From contig JBHGNT010000006.1 in NCBI GenBank assembly GCA_043228905.1, forward strand, positions 3,162,001 to 3,226,000: DNA of 64,000 bases, given 5' to 3'. Below the pieces are notes generated by a model. The model had not been told where the DNA came from. It did not search any database and was given only the letters and a program-made list of their open reading frames with translations. Positions within the stretch are counted from its first letter, which is position 1. Each line of letters begins with the position of its first letter. Source of the stretch: Azolla caroliniana (taxonomy: Eukaryota > Polypodiophyta). This document shows positions 21,492 through 32,846 of this stretch, in pieces. The translations under genes were made by a program, and so were the position numbers.

Positions 21492-23168
21492 TGCCTTTTG
21501 ACTCGAGAATTACAGCAAAATATCACCAACAAAGTATTGAGCAAATTCTTGATGACAAAAGTACTACTCATTTTGGGTATTAAAGCTTCAGCTTTACATT
21601 TAAATCTGTTTGATGTTATGATGGAACAGTTTACCACTGTAACAAACTGCTGTTAGCACATCCATATAGTTTATTTATAGTCATCGTTCTCTTCTTATTG
21701 CACATTATGGTTTTACACTTTAGATTGATTAATGTAAGTGATTTGATTTGTATTGGATGTGCAATTTATAAGAGGGTTGTTTTCTTTTCTAAACTCATTG
21801 TTCTTTACATAATTTTGGTAACTGACTTATATATGTGTAGATCAATGCTGTAGAATCTAGATCAGTGTAACTGACTTATATATGTGTAATGGCTGTTTTT
21901 TCTAAGTTGGAACTTGGGAACGTTTGATGGATCATCATCATGTGAACACATGTTTTGTTGACAGAGACCTTATTCTCATGTAAATTATTTATTGCAGCAT
22001 AGTTATTCACATCAATGGAATTTCACCAAACTTGTGGTTAAGTACTGTGGAGGATAATTATGTAAAGATTCTGGTAGGTCAAATGAAGTTGGCAGTGAGG
22101 CACTGTTCATATGTTTTATGCAAATACAGTTGACCCCAAAAATAGAAGGGGAGATTTAAAGTTATTGATGTGACTTCAAAAGACTGCACAGAAACATGGC
22201 CCTAAAAAATTCAAGGTGATAATTGTTTTAGCATCCAATTGGTCCAATGTATGATTCCATTCCTCAACCCAGAAGCCTGGATGTTAGCTATATTCTGGAA
22301 GGGATCTAGCAAGAAATCCATCTGTCCCTGCCCCATCTGATGACATTTTTGGTCTCGTCACTTGCTCCTTGCCACCAATTTTAGTGGGAGAAGCTCTTTA
22401 AGTTTAAGGGATATTTTGATGCAGATTATTTTATATATAATGTGTTATCAATATGGCAAAGTGTAGGGATTGGATAGGTACGCTTGTACACTTCTTATTT
22501 ACACTACCAAGTGGGTTTAGGATGGTTTGGAGAATACTGTTAAAAATCCCTTTTATCTCGTCTTATACCAAAATGACTTGGATGGTTCAAGAGGCGGTTG
22601 AGATTGTGTCATCAACACTTTTCCACATCCTAATGGTTTCATGTTTTGTTGCATTACCCAATTAGAACTCTTTTCACTATTTCCTCATGTGATGAAATGA
22701 GATAACACAGATGAAAAAATCCTATAAAACATTTGATACTTTTTAGTATACACTTAAACCTAGAGGCTTTAAAATTTGTGCATAAGCATGTAGCTTGGCA
22801 GATATGCACAGAATTGATATGCATTTCGCAGATGGAAAATTAGAACGACAGGGCCAGGACCAATATAATCATTCTCTTCATGATGACATGGAATTCAAAG
22901 GGACATGAATCTAGATTTTGGTATTAACATACATTACTAGTGAGAACCCTCAATATGAGGTGAAACCCTCAAAAGAATGTTGATGTAGAAACTGCTGTGT
23001 AGACAGTATGACATGTTTAAAAGCATTCAAAGGTCTACCAAAACTGTACCCTTAGTCAATCATCCCAAGATAGTCTAGATGTCAAAGAATATTAACTCAT
23101 TCATGCACTTGCATGTTTATGTGACATCCCAGAATCTCAACCAATTTATAAATTGTTTCTTTGCATGT
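21492..23168. other. SR 3' UTR and intergenic region
   Basis: Presumed 3' UTR of the SR gene (to roughly 21750), then AT-rich sequence without a supported gene. The segment ACTGACTTATATATGTGTA occurs twice (near 21821 and 21869), a small local duplication. The right end should hold the terminator of the PPR gene that stops at 23169. Confidence 0.45.
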
Positions 23169-26105
23169 TCACAAAAGTGATATTTGGGCATCTCCATAAA
23201 TCTGAGACATCATCACATAAGCTGCAGAATCTTTCTTGTCAAGATACAGAGCTTGCTCAAATGCACGTCTTCCTAACTGTATATTTCCCCAGCTTCTACA
23301 CATACCCAGTAGTGAATGCCACACAATAGCATTAGCATGAACCTTAATCTCACTTATCATTTTTACTGCTGCCTCTAGCTGTCCCATGTGACCCAGAACA
23401 TTAATCATGCAACTATGATGATCAAGCATTGGAAGGATTCCGTAGTCTTCATTCATGGCTTCAAAATATGATCTACTCTCTGCATATAGGCAATTACGAC
23501 TACAACCACTGAGAATAATAATAAACGTGACATGATCTGGCACTATGCCTTTTCCACAGATTGTAGTATAGACATTAAAGACATTTTCAATCTCTCCACA
23601 CTGTACATATCCTTTCATAATGGAATTCCATGCAATTATATCTTGATACTGAAGCTTATGAAGCAATATATGTGCTACTTGGGTCAAGCCACATTTGACA
23701 TACATATCAATCACACTATTGGCAAGGATAACATCTCTTTCTAGTAAACCTTTTTCCGTGATCTCGGCGTGAAAACTATGGCCCTTCTCTATGGCACCAA
23801 TAATGCCACAAACTTTGAGGATAGAAACATATGTCACAGTATCTGGTGTGAGACCTGCATTTTGCATACATTTAAAACATGCAAGAGCTTCCTTCCTATC
23901 TTCATGTTTGGTACATCCCGCGATTAAAATATTCCAAGAGACTAAATCTTTAGCTGGAAGCTTAGTGAACAATGTCCGTAATTCGGCTAGAGAAGCAAAT
24001 TTGGCATACATGTTGAGTAAGGTGTTACCAACAAAGTTGCATTTCCATAAACCTTTCTTATCTATATCAGCATGTAATTCTACACCCTTCTCTGTGGCAC
24101 TCATGGTCTGACAAATTTTCAAGGCACAGATAATGGTAACAGCATCTGCATAGATACCTTCCATCTGCATCAGCTCAAAAAATGTGAGTGCTTGAATGCC
24201 ATGCCCATTCTCAGCATATCCAGCTATTAAAATCGTCCATACAACATGATCACGAATCGGAAGCTCATCAAATACTTTTTGTGCTTCAATAAGCAAGCCA
24301 CATTTAGTATACATATCTACCAAAGCATTACCAATACCAAGATCTTGGTCGAATAATCCTTTTCTTTCTATTTCAGAGTGTATATGATACCCTTCTTGTA
24401 TGCTTCCGACATCACCACAGACTTTCAGTATGCATGAAAAAGTAAGAGCATCTAAACTAATACCTGTCAGTTGCATGCGTTCAAGGCATTGTAATGATTC
24501 TTCTCCTTGTCCATCCTCAGCATAACCATAGATAAGTGTAGTCCAGGAGACTATATCTGGGACTGGCAGCTCAAAGAAAATTTCCTGTGCTCTAATAACC
24601 CAACCATTTCTAGCATAGATATCTATCAAAGAGTTGCCAATCATCATGTCTTCTTTAAACAAACCCCGTCTTTTTGTCTCTGCATGTATTTCACAACCTG
24701 TCTTTATATCCCCCGTCATGCTGCATGCTTTCAAGATGCAAACATATATAGCATTGTTTGGTATTATACACTGATCTTGCATCTGATAAAAGCACTCCAG
24801 CACTTCCTCATAATACCCATATTTACAGTATCCTGAAATTAAAGCATTCCATGAAACCACATTTCCTACAGGAAGCTTCTTAAATATTTCCTGTGCTTTT
24901 ACTAAGTCAGCCCAATCAAAATACATAGTGATTAGTGTGCTACCGATAAGTATATTACCTTCAAGAAATCCTTTTCTTTCAACCTCAGCATGTATTTCTT
25001 GACCTTTTTGTATGGCGCCTATGCTTCCACAAGCTTTCAAGCTACAAACAAATGTGATTGCGTTCGGAAGGACATCTTGATGCAACATTTCCTCAAAACA
25101 ATTGAGGGCTTCCAAACCTTGGTGATGGTCCACATGCCCTGCTATCAATGCAGTCCAAGCAACAACGTTTTGATTCGGAAGCATGTCCAATGACTGTTTT
25201 GCTTCAATGAACAAACCACATTTTGCATACATATCCACCAAGCTGTTACCAAGAATAAAATGTGTTTCGAGCAATCCTTTTCTCACAATCTCTGTATGCA
25301 TTTCTTGGCCTTTCTCTATTGCCCCTATACTACCACATGCTTTCAAGATGCAAAGCAATGTAACTGCATTTGGATTCACACCCTGAAGCCTCATTTTTCC
25401 ATAAAGCTCAAGTGCTTCTTGAGCATATCCATGTTCGGAATACCCTTCAATTAAAGCAGTCCATGATATGACATCTTGCCATTGAAGCTTGTCAAATACT
25501 AGTTGTGCTACTGAAATCAAACCCATTTTAGCATACATGCTGACCATCGCTCGGCCAATAACCACATCTTCCTCCAAAAGACCTCTTCTTAATATTTCAT
25601 TATGTAAGCTTTTTCCTTCTTCTATAGCTCTTATGTTGCCACAAGCTTTCAAGCTACAAACAAACGTGACTGCATTTGGAGAGACACCGCAATTTTCCAT
25701 TTCTTCAAAATATCCAAGTGCTCTCTCCCCAAATCCATGATTCACATATGCTGCGATGAGTGTATTCCATGTGACAACGTTTCTGAGAGGGAGGCCATGG
25801 AATACTTCTTGTGCTTTACCAAGAAATCCACATTCACCATACATACAAATTAAGCTACTACCGACATAGTAGTCACTTTCAAGAAATCCCATCCTGGCAA
25901 CCTCAGCATGTATATGAGAACCTCCAACAAGGTCTTGAAGCTTTGCACATGCCTTCAACAAAGCAACAAATGTGTAACATGTAAGACCTAGGCAAGGAAG
26001 GCTATGCAAGTAATTATAATAAAGAGCAAGGGCATTGTGTGGCCTCCCAATGGAAACATGGCTTCTCATGTGCCAATTCCATGACCATTCATTCCATGAA
26101 ACCAT
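23169..26105 (-). CDS. PLS-class PPR protein, E2-type, 978 aa
   Basis: Predicted organellar RNA-binding protein encoded by one intronless frame. It starts abruptly inside a P-like motif (MVSWNEWSWNWHMR), continues with an L motif, then eight S-P-L triplets. It ends in E1 (SCMINVLGHMGQLEAAVKMI) and E2 (SAAYVMMSQIY) followed by nine residues; no DYW domain. S|P pairs: SN|NN, RD|TN, NN|TN, SN|NN, ND|TD, ND|TD, ND|ND, ND|ND. No N-terminal leader precedes the first motif, so a targeting sequence is not visible. The true start could lie in an upstream exon. The start codon sits in the inner unit of an 87-base direct duplication that also creates an upstream ORF. Family certain, start less so. Confidence 0.9.
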   Translation of the reverse strand: MVSWNEWSWNWHMRSHVSIGRPHNALALYYNYLHSLPCLGLTCYTFVALLKACAKLQDLVGGSHIHAEVARMGFLESDYYVGSSLICMYGECGFLGKAQEVFHGLPLRNVVTWNTLIAAYVNHGFGERALGYFEEMENCGVSPNAVTFVCSLKACGNIRAIEEGKSLHNEILRRGLLEEDVVIGRAMVSMYAKMGLISVAQLVFDKLQWQDVISWTALIEGYSEHGYAQEALELYGKMRLQGVNPNAVTLLCILKACGSIGAIEKGQEMHTEIVRKGLLETHFILGNSLVDMYAKCGLFIEAKQSLDMLPNQNVVAWTALIAGHVDHHQGLEALNCFEEMLHQDVLPNAITFVCSLKACGSIGAIQKGQEIHAEVERKGFLEGNILIGSTLITMYFDWADLVKAQEIFKKLPVGNVVSWNALISGYCKYGYYEEVLECFYQMQDQCIIPNNAIYVCILKACSMTGDIKTGCEIHAETKRRGLFKEDMMIGNSLIDIYARNGWVIRAQEIFFELPVPDIVSWTTLIYGYAEDGQGEESLQCLERMQLTGISLDALTFSCILKVCGDVGSIQEGYHIHSEIERKGLFDQDLGIGNALVDMYTKCGLLIEAQKVFDELPIRDHVVWTILIAGYAENGHGIQALTFFELMQMEGIYADAVTIICALKICQTMSATEKGVELHADIDKKGLWKCNFVGNTLLNMYAKFASLAELRTLFTKLPAKDLVSWNILIAGCTKHEDRKEALACFKCMQNAGLTPDTVTYVSILKVCGIIGAIEKGHSFHAEITEKGLLERDVILANSVIDMYVKCGLTQVAHILLHKLQYQDIIAWNSIMKGYVQCGEIENVFNVYTTICGKGIVPDHVTFIIILSGCSRNCLYAESRSYFEAMNEDYGILPMLDHHSCMINVLGHMGQLEAAVKMISEIKVHANAIVWHSLLGMCRSWGNIQLGRRAFEQALYLDKKDSAAYVMMSQIYGDAQISLL

Positions 26106-26236
26106 ACTAAATCTACATCCATACTCATTACATCTCTAAATCTATGAGTTTCTCATGTGCCAATTCCATGACCATTCATTCCATGAAACCATACCAAATC
26201 TACATCCATACTCATTACATCTCTAAATCTATGAGT
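26063..26236. repeat. 87-base tandem duplication over a PPR start codon
   Basis: Units 26063-26149 and 26150-26236 are identical except for one base that I can see (T/C near 26108 and 26195). The left unit contains the first codons of the PPR gene; the right unit repeats them upstream. The near-identity indicates a recent event. Confidence 0.9.
26142..26192 (-). promoter_or_regulatory. 16-codon upstream ORF of the PPR gene
   Basis: The duplicated start codon at 26192-26190 opens a frame that repeats the first 14 residues of the main protein (MVSWNEWSWNWHMR), adds Asn-Ser, and stops at 26144-26142. It ends 36 bases before the main ATG. If transcribed, it should reduce or redirect initiation at the PPR start. 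Confidence 0.6.
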
Positions 26237-28397
26237 TTTAAAGGACATCACTAAATCCATGAGTTTAAAAGGTTTCTGACTGGGAAACACATACATCTAA
26301 AGGCAATGCCTGTATCTCTGACTTTTTCCATCATCATCATCATCATGACTAGCTCGGTCTCTCTCTATAATTGAATTGATCCATCATAAATATTACGTTG
26401 CCGTGTCCATATGTTTCGGACTACTAATGTGAAAGGCCTTTAAGCAGTTGTGTGAACATCCCCCTTAGCTGAATAGAGGCTGAAAGGCTTCCGACACACA
26501 TTAGTCTGTGTAGAGTGATCATGACGTTCAGACTCTGGCCCTCGGTAGGCTCCTATGTAAACATTAGCCAAGATTGTCGAATCCTTGTGGTAAAGGCCAG
26601 CTACTCCTGGCCTTGGGCTGGGTTGGGAGTTTGTTATTTTCCCTTGTTGTTCAGCATGAATGTGAATGTTGGGATCCTATCACGGCACCTCATCAAGGGG
26701 CATGAATGAAATATAAATGTTACATCATGCTATAATTTCATGATAACAACCTCATGCACTATAACAAAGCTTCAATCTTATGTCGTTTCATTGTTAAAGC
26801 GGGTATTTAATGTTTGCCCTTGTGAATGAATTCAAAACTAAGTGCAACAAGAGACATTCTAAAGTTTTAGTATCATATTGAGTTTGAAAGTATGATGAAC
26901 CATCATTTTTTTGAGATATCATCTTGAATCGATTCTTGCTAATTTCCCCCATTATGATGAGTCATGATAGGATGTTGTATCAAGAAACCAGCCCAAAGTC
27001 CAAGAACTAACATAAGGATAAATAATAATAATCCAGATTTACTGTTAGATAATCATTGTATCAATCTTTGCTTATTTCATCAAACGCTTGATGCTCCTTT
27101 AGGATAGACACACATGTACAAACCAACTTCAAACAAACACTGAAGGTAAATGTTTGATGCATAATTTATAAAGTCTATAAGATTATGAAGTGAAGTCATG
27201 CCTTCACCTCGTTGCATACAAAAAAAAATTCCCAAAGATGTTGGCCCTTGTTCATTCTACAAGTTAATTACAACAAAATCATCTTGTAAATATGGCATGA
27301 ATTAACTTTTAGAAAATACCTACCATGAACACAGCAATGATATCAAAAACAGATATAAAAAACTCAAACTACAAATTTGACTGCCAACTCTTTCTTCATT
27401 TAACATTCAACCTTCAACTAAAAGCCTTCGAAACTTGGGAGTCCTCCCTATTTTTAGAACACAAATATGAAAGAATGACTGCAATTCTATTTCAATTCTT
27501 TTTAGTCATTTTCATCCTCTCTTCTGTTTACAGGGAGTGAAGTTAAGATATAATAAAACAACAGCACAAGTAACAATCTCCAATTAATTCCACTCTTTAT
27601 TAGCTTTTTAACATGCAAAACATGTTGAAATCATGTATTCATATAAAGAATGTAAGTTTGACCATCCATCCAAGTTCACATTCAGTTATCTGAGTAGGAT
27701 TACAACTGGCATGATATGGAAGGGAAATGGACAGAGTATTATTTGAATGGAAAAATCACATTTTTTAACCCTCAACATGTTCAAATCATATTCACAAAAA
27801 AAGCAACAAGCCTATCCTGAATTCAAAAGAGCAGAATGTTTGCAGTTGCAATAACAACGAAAAAGGAAAGACTGATACCCTGCTAGCTACTTTCAACAAT
27901 GTCAAGGACATCAAGGAGAACGAACCAATCCTTTCTTATAAATCTGGCTTTTACATTTTAACATCCTAGAGCTTTTTAGATATTGCTTTCTTCAGGCCAA
28001 TAATTTCAAATGGAGCCTGGATTGTGAAAAGCCATGAAACGGTTTAGATATCTCAAGGAAAACTCTTCATTCACCTTTCAAAATGAAAATAAAATTATGC
28101 TAAAATAAAATCACCTAGATCTCATAGCCTCATAAAATAATCCCTACAATAAAAAAATTGCCCAAACAAAATGTGTGCTATAAAATTTTCTTCTTTTACC
28201 AAGCATTGTATTGCTATTAAACTTTCCTCTTCTACCAAGCACACTATTGCTATAAAACTTTCCTCTTTTCACCTAGCATTTGTTTTGCTATTTCTCTTCT
28301 TTCACCTCACCAAAAGAGTATGCCTGCTAAAAAAAATTCCTCTTTCCAAGCTTGTATTGCAATACTCTGCTTTCAACAAGCATTGCTAGAAAGAGAA
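26237..28397. other. intergenic region and TOC159-like 3' UTR
   Basis: No supported gene. A GC-richer segment at 26440-26710 contains an 8-bp-stem hairpin (AAGGCCAG...CTGGCCTT near 26594). The rest is AT-rich. The right end is the presumed 3' UTR of the TOC159-like gene and contains a short tandem repeat. Confidence 0.45.
28170..28310. repeat. ~36-base tandem repeat
   Basis: Three to four imperfect units of the form TATTGCTATAAAACTTTCCTC followed by TTCTACCAAGCAC. They lie just beyond the stop codon of the TOC159-like gene, probably in its 3' UTR. Confidence 0.7.
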
Positions 28398-31300
28398 TTA
28401 CTGCATACCTTCACCAGAGCTCAAAACCCTTTTCAAGCATGTCCGCAACAAAGGTATCAATGCTATCAAGGCCATTTGTACTTGCTCAGAACTATTGGCT
28501 CGAATAGTTATCTGTCCAGTGCCTCTATTGTTCAAATTACCACGAGCACCCACCAATGTTTGACCTACCTTGAATTGTATTTGCAAGTTTCCACCAACTG
28601 CAACATCACCATGCCAATTCATAAGAGAAAGCCCAAGAGTCGAGAATGTTTGCTCAATGGGGTAATCTTTGGCTCTAACCGAAGCCTCCAGACTACCCCC
28701 ATATGCCACATCTCCACGTCCAGTCATAGCTCCACCATTCAGTACCAGCTTGCATTGCTTTCCGATTGTTAGCTTATCTTCTAACTTCATACCAGCTGAG
28801 ATAGCATCACCCAACATTGTTACCGCAAGACCACATGATGTTCTATTTTTCTTGAAATTATCAAACCTAGTCTCGCTCCGTAAAGTATAACCCAAGTCCT
28901 TACCAATGGTTTGTATATCAACTCCTGCCAAAGTGACCTTACCATTCCCATTCTTAAAAGCTGCATTAGCTTCCATTTGCACAGTACCCTCCTTCTTGTC
29001 TTTAGTAATTTGGCCTGACAGCGAAGCAGGAATCTTCTTAGAAATCACGAAAGTTTTCTCGATATTCAGTCCATCATATCCACTATCATGATCCCAACCA
29101 TGGGTCTCTAATACAGGCCGAACAAGCCATTGATTAGCAGTGTCAAGATAGCGATATCTATAAGCAGGGTTGTCGGAATCAAACGATGGAGGTAATGCCA
29201 TATCAGGCATCGGAACTGCAATTGCACCTGATGTAGTTTCTTCTTCAAGTTCATCCTCCACATAGTCAGATACTTCCTTTGGGAGTGCACTTAGTCTCTT
29301 CTTTAACTCCTTTTTCCTCAACCGTTCTTCTTTCAGCTGTTTCTTCATAAAGAGCTTCTCTCTGTATTCTAGCTCTTCTTGATAGATCTTTCTCTGTTCC
29401 TTATCCAATAGAGCAAGTTCAGCCCTGGTAAGACGTCTGAAAGGCGGCAAGTCATCATAGTCTTCTTCATCATCTGAGTCACTTTCTTCATCTGAATCAG
29501 ATACATCATCGTCCATCTGCTCATCTGGAAGTTTCAGCTGTGCACGAGACTGAAGCAAGGATGAAAGTAAGAAAGGAAGAGGGGGCACCCGTGGCCGGGC
29601 ACCAAATGGCTTAATTGGGCTGTGCTCTTGTAATTTCAAGAGAGAATTAGCTTCAGCTAAGATCTTAGAAGCAAAACAGAGAAGCAAAAGCTGTGGTTTC
29701 CAAACATGACCATTGGGTAATACATATTGTCCAGCTCGGTTTTTCCTGCATGCTGAATGATTCTCTACTAAAGAGACAGGGTTCATAAGACGCATATCAC
29801 CAGCTGCTTGCCGAATAGTTTGCTGAACCACATGAGAACGCTGAGCAACAAACATCTCATAGCTCACAGGAACACCATTAGCACCATCTGGAGGAGCTGA
29901 AGAAGCATGTGTAAGAACTACAATAGCATTAAACCACACAGCTGCACCAAAAGTATCAGTGATAGTCCGAAGCAAAGGGAGATCCCCATAGTCTCTACAT
30001 GGCATGTCTAGTCGATCAAAATAGAGCACCATATCAGGCGGTGACTTTTTGATAAAGCGTTTCACCGATGACATAATCTTCTCGTTATGACGTTGATCAG
30101 CAAATGAGGTTAGGAGGCCAGGTGTATCGATAACCCTTAGTTTTATTCCATGGACAGTACCACTGATCATCTGCACTTTCTTTGTTGCTGGGCTATATGC
30201 ATTAGTAATAGATTTACTTTCATCAAACAAGGAGTTAATAGTAGCACTTTTCCCAACACCACTCTTCCCAAGGACCATTATAGTGCAACCAAACTCTAGA
30301 TCATCCTGCCCTGCTGCTTCTTGTTCTTCAGCTAATGCACTAGCCCTTTCGAAACTAAAAGCTCCTCCTCCTCTACCACTGGTTTGACCTCTACGAAGTT
30401 GCTCAGCCAATCCCAACCTATACAATACCTGAGCAACAACCACATTATTTGCAGATTGTCCAAGCCTATGAGCTAGTCGTAAGAACTTAACACGAATCAT
30501 CTGAAGTTTCTTCTGAGCATCTTCCTGAGCCTCAGAAAGATCTTCGTTTGAGTCTCTAGGTTCATTCTCTGTAGTTGATATAGGCATGGATGATGATCCA
30601 CTGCTACGTTGTTGTAATAGAGATCGAGGAGCGTGATCTAGGGAAGGCATGGAGCGCCCTAGCCCAGCAGGTCGAATAGGGAGAGAAGGTCCTGCACCAC
30701 CCAATGACCGCATATCAGTTGCCCGAGCTTCAGATGAATTAGAACTTACAAATGCATCCAGAAGAGAAGAACTCTCCATGACAAATTCATGTTCATCATC
30801 AACATCATCATCATCATCACCTTCACCTTCACCAACAGCATCATTACCATCATTCTCAACCTCATTGTTGTTAGCATTATAAGCTTCAAAATCTTGCACC
30901 TTTTTACCTTCTCCGGTCTCAATAACATCTTCTTTACCTTCTTTGATGAGATTAGCCTCAATAACCTCTTCTTTACCTTCTTTGCCGGCATCAACCTTGA
31001 TCAAATTTTCTATCTCTATACCATCTTTTACATCTTTCTCTTCCACGTCCACAAAATGAATTTTCACATCTCGAACAGCTTCTGGTTCATTTGAACTCTG
31101 TAACTCCTGCTCAGAGTCACGTACATTTTTTTCATCTAGGATGCCACTCATCTCCAGAGAGTCAGTTTCCTTGTGCTTTAACGCTTCATCTTCTTCCACA
31201 GGGCATGTTGACAATTTTATTTCCAATTCACTATTCTCTGATTGTGCTGAATCCTTCTTATTCTTACTTGTAACTTCTGGAAGCAAATCGTGAAGATCAT

Positions 31301-32327
31301 CCTTTGGTGTGGAATCTGGGTAACCATGAGCGGTATTAAGGTCAATATCATCAGCGGAGTTAACGGTTACAGAGTCTACAAGTTCACTGGTTGATTCCTT
31401 CACATCAAGCAATTGGTCATTAGCGTAAGAAACAGGCTCATGAGAATCAAGATTATTTTCATCAAACGATATAAGAATGCCTCTATTGTCCTGTTCAGAA
31501 TCAATAACCCCCTGATCTTCGCCAGCAACCATGCCTAAGGCCTCAGCTTGTTTTGAATTTAAGGTACTGTTTCCTTCTTCATGAGGTGCCAAGCTTGAGT
31601 CATCTACCTCCTCAGACTCATATTCCGCTCCTCTAACAGGCAAACCTCGTGCGGAATAAGAAAGCGAATCTCCCTCTTCTTCAAAATAATCCAAGTCTGA
31701 GGCTCCCACATTTGCTTCATCTTCAGCATCATCCAAGGCATCAGTATCATCCTCATCTTCAATTGTGGGCTTAGCTACAGGCATAGCTCTGGTATTGATT
31801 ATTGAAGAATCTACAGAAGAGACCATGCCAGCATCCAGTTTATTGAACTTAATGGAATTAGCTTCGGAAAATGGCAGGAACTCTGTGAAGGATCCAACAG
31901 GACTTGCCATATCTGGGGTGGTAACAAGAGCAATACGCTCGAGAGCACTATCATAGCTTTCATTACTGGCCTCTTCATCTTCATTATCACCTTCTTCACC
32001 TTCATCTTCTCCATCCTCTTCTTCTTCTTCTTCTTCTTCTTCATCCTCATCATCAACATCATCTGAAACACGTGCCCGAATAGCTATAAATCCTGAATCC
32101 AGGAGTTTTCCATGGCCGCCCTCTGCGCCAACAGAAACTCCTCGTTCTGCATCTGGAATGCTTCCCGAGGAATTATTAATATTATCCTGAGCTTCGGAAG
32201 CCAAAACATCACCATCTCTTACTGTTCCATCAATCGACGAGATATAACCTCCCAAGGAAACACGGTCAGAGAGAGTATCCGTTTCTCCCTCTTGCGGAAT
32301 AGAACTAATGGAAGGAACTATATCCAT
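28398..32327 (-). CDS. TOC159: TOC159-family chloroplast import receptor GTPase, 1309 aa
   Basis: Outer-envelope GTPase that recognises transit peptides of nuclear-encoded preproteins at the TOC complex. A long acidic A domain covers about residues 1-560, with a Glu/Asp run at about 89-118. A conserved helix follows (RLAHRLGQSANNVVVAQVL). The GTPase domain shows the P loop GKSGVGKS (about 683-690), DTPGL (about 734), VLYFDRLD (about 766) and LTHASS (about 806). An acidic linker (about 937-960) leads to the membrane-anchoring M domain (about 960-1309, with LETHGWDHDSGYDG). The coding region is one exon. Length and domain order fit TOC159/132/120; the exact paralogue is uncertain. It functionally precedes the import of RBCS, encoded 10 kb away. 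Confidence 0.95.
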   Translation of the reverse strand: MDIVPSISSIPQEGETDTLSDRVSLGGYISSIDGTVRDGDVLASEAQDNINNSSGSIPDAERGVSVGAEGGHGKLLDSGFIAIRARVSDDVDDEDEEEEEEEEEDGEDEGEEGDNEDEEASNESYDSALERIALVTTPDMASPVGSFTEFLPFSEANSIKFNKLDAGMVSSVDSSIINTRAMPVAKPTIEDEDDTDALDDAEDEANVGASDLDYFEEEGDSLSYSARGLPVRGAEYESEEVDDSSLAPHEEGNSTLNSKQAEALGMVAGEDQGVIDSEQDNRGILISFDENNLDSHEPVSYANDQLLDVKESTSELVDSVTVNSADDIDLNTAHGYPDSTPKDDLHDLLPEVTSKNKKDSAQSENSELEIKLSTCPVEEDEALKHKETDSLEMSGILDEKNVRDSEQELQSSNEPEAVRDVKIHFVDVEEKDVKDGIEIENLIKVDAGKEGKEEVIEANLIKEGKEDVIETGEGKKVQDFEAYNANNNEVENDGNDAVGEGEGDDDDDVDDEHEFVMESSSLLDAFVSSNSSEARATDMRSLGGAGPSLPIRPAGLGRSMPSLDHAPRSLLQQRSSGSSSMPISTTENEPRDSNEDLSEAQEDAQKKLQMIRVKFLRLAHRLGQSANNVVVAQVLYRLGLAEQLRRGQTSGRGGGAFSFERASALAEEQEAAGQDDLEFGCTIMVLGKSGVGKSATINSLFDESKSITNAYSPATKKVQMISGTVHGIKLRVIDTPGLLTSFADQRHNEKIMSSVKRFIKKSPPDMVLYFDRLDMPCRDYGDLPLLRTITDTFGAAVWFNAIVVLTHASSAPPDGANGVPVSYEMFVAQRSHVVQQTIRQAAGDMRLMNPVSLVENHSACRKNRAGQYVLPNGHVWKPQLLLLCFASKILAEANSLLKLQEHSPIKPFGARPRVPPLPFLLSSLLQSRAQLKLPDEQMDDDVSDSDEESDSDDEEDYDDLPPFRRLTRAELALLDKEQRKIYQEELEYREKLFMKKQLKEERLRKKELKKRLSALPKEVSDYVEDELEEETTSGAIAVPMPDMALPPSFDSDNPAYRYRYLDTANQWLVRPVLETHGWDHDSGYDGLNIEKTFVISKKIPASLSGQITKDKKEGTVQMEANAAFKNGNGKVTLAGVDIQTIGKDLGYTLRSETRFDNFKKNRTSCGLAVTMLGDAISAGMKLEDKLTIGKQCKLVLNGGAMTGRGDVAYGGSLEASVRAKDYPIEQTFSTLGLSLMNWHGDVAVGGNLQIQFKVGQTLVGARGNLNNRGTGQITIRANSSEQVQMALIALIPLLRTCLKRVLSSGEGMQ

Positions 32328-32545
32328 GGCCTTTTCTTTATCTTTTTATTGTTTCTCTTTCAAAAAGCTTCTGGAAACAGTCCTTCAAAAGAAGGAACAG
32401 ATTCAGAGAGGTTTGAAGTCGAGATGGGGGGTGGGACAGGAGAGGGAAAGAGAGAACTCACCAGGTTTTATGCAGGTTAGAAGAAAGCTTGGCGGAGTGG
32501 AGCTATGTCGTTCGTTGCTTCGAGAGGGGATTCGACAGAACCGTA

Positions 32546-32660
32546 ACAAAACCTAAACCCAACCCTAAACCTAAACCCAAGCTTGAACCTAAAGAACTAA
32601 ACCCAAACCCAAGCCCAAACCATTACCATAACCATAACCATAATCCAAACCCTAAACCCA
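32546..32660. repeat. degenerate telomere-like tract
   Basis: A run of CCTAAAC, CCCTAAAC and CCATAAC-like units directly upstream of the TOC159-like gene, including one exact AAACCCTAA telobox at 32647-32655. It is too degenerate and short to be a telomere and may act as a promoter element. Confidence 0.6.
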
Positions 32661-32813
32661 AAGCATACGCCCAAAGTGCCAAAAAAGCCCGGGTTTGCGA
32701 GACAGGGAGAGGGATGAAAACCTAATTCTTTAGAAGAACGCTGTGCCTCTTCCCATCTCTCTCTCTGTCTCTCTCTTGTCTCTGTGTCTCTGTGTGTCTC
32801 TGTTTCTGAATGA

Positions 32814-32846
<33 letters not shown>

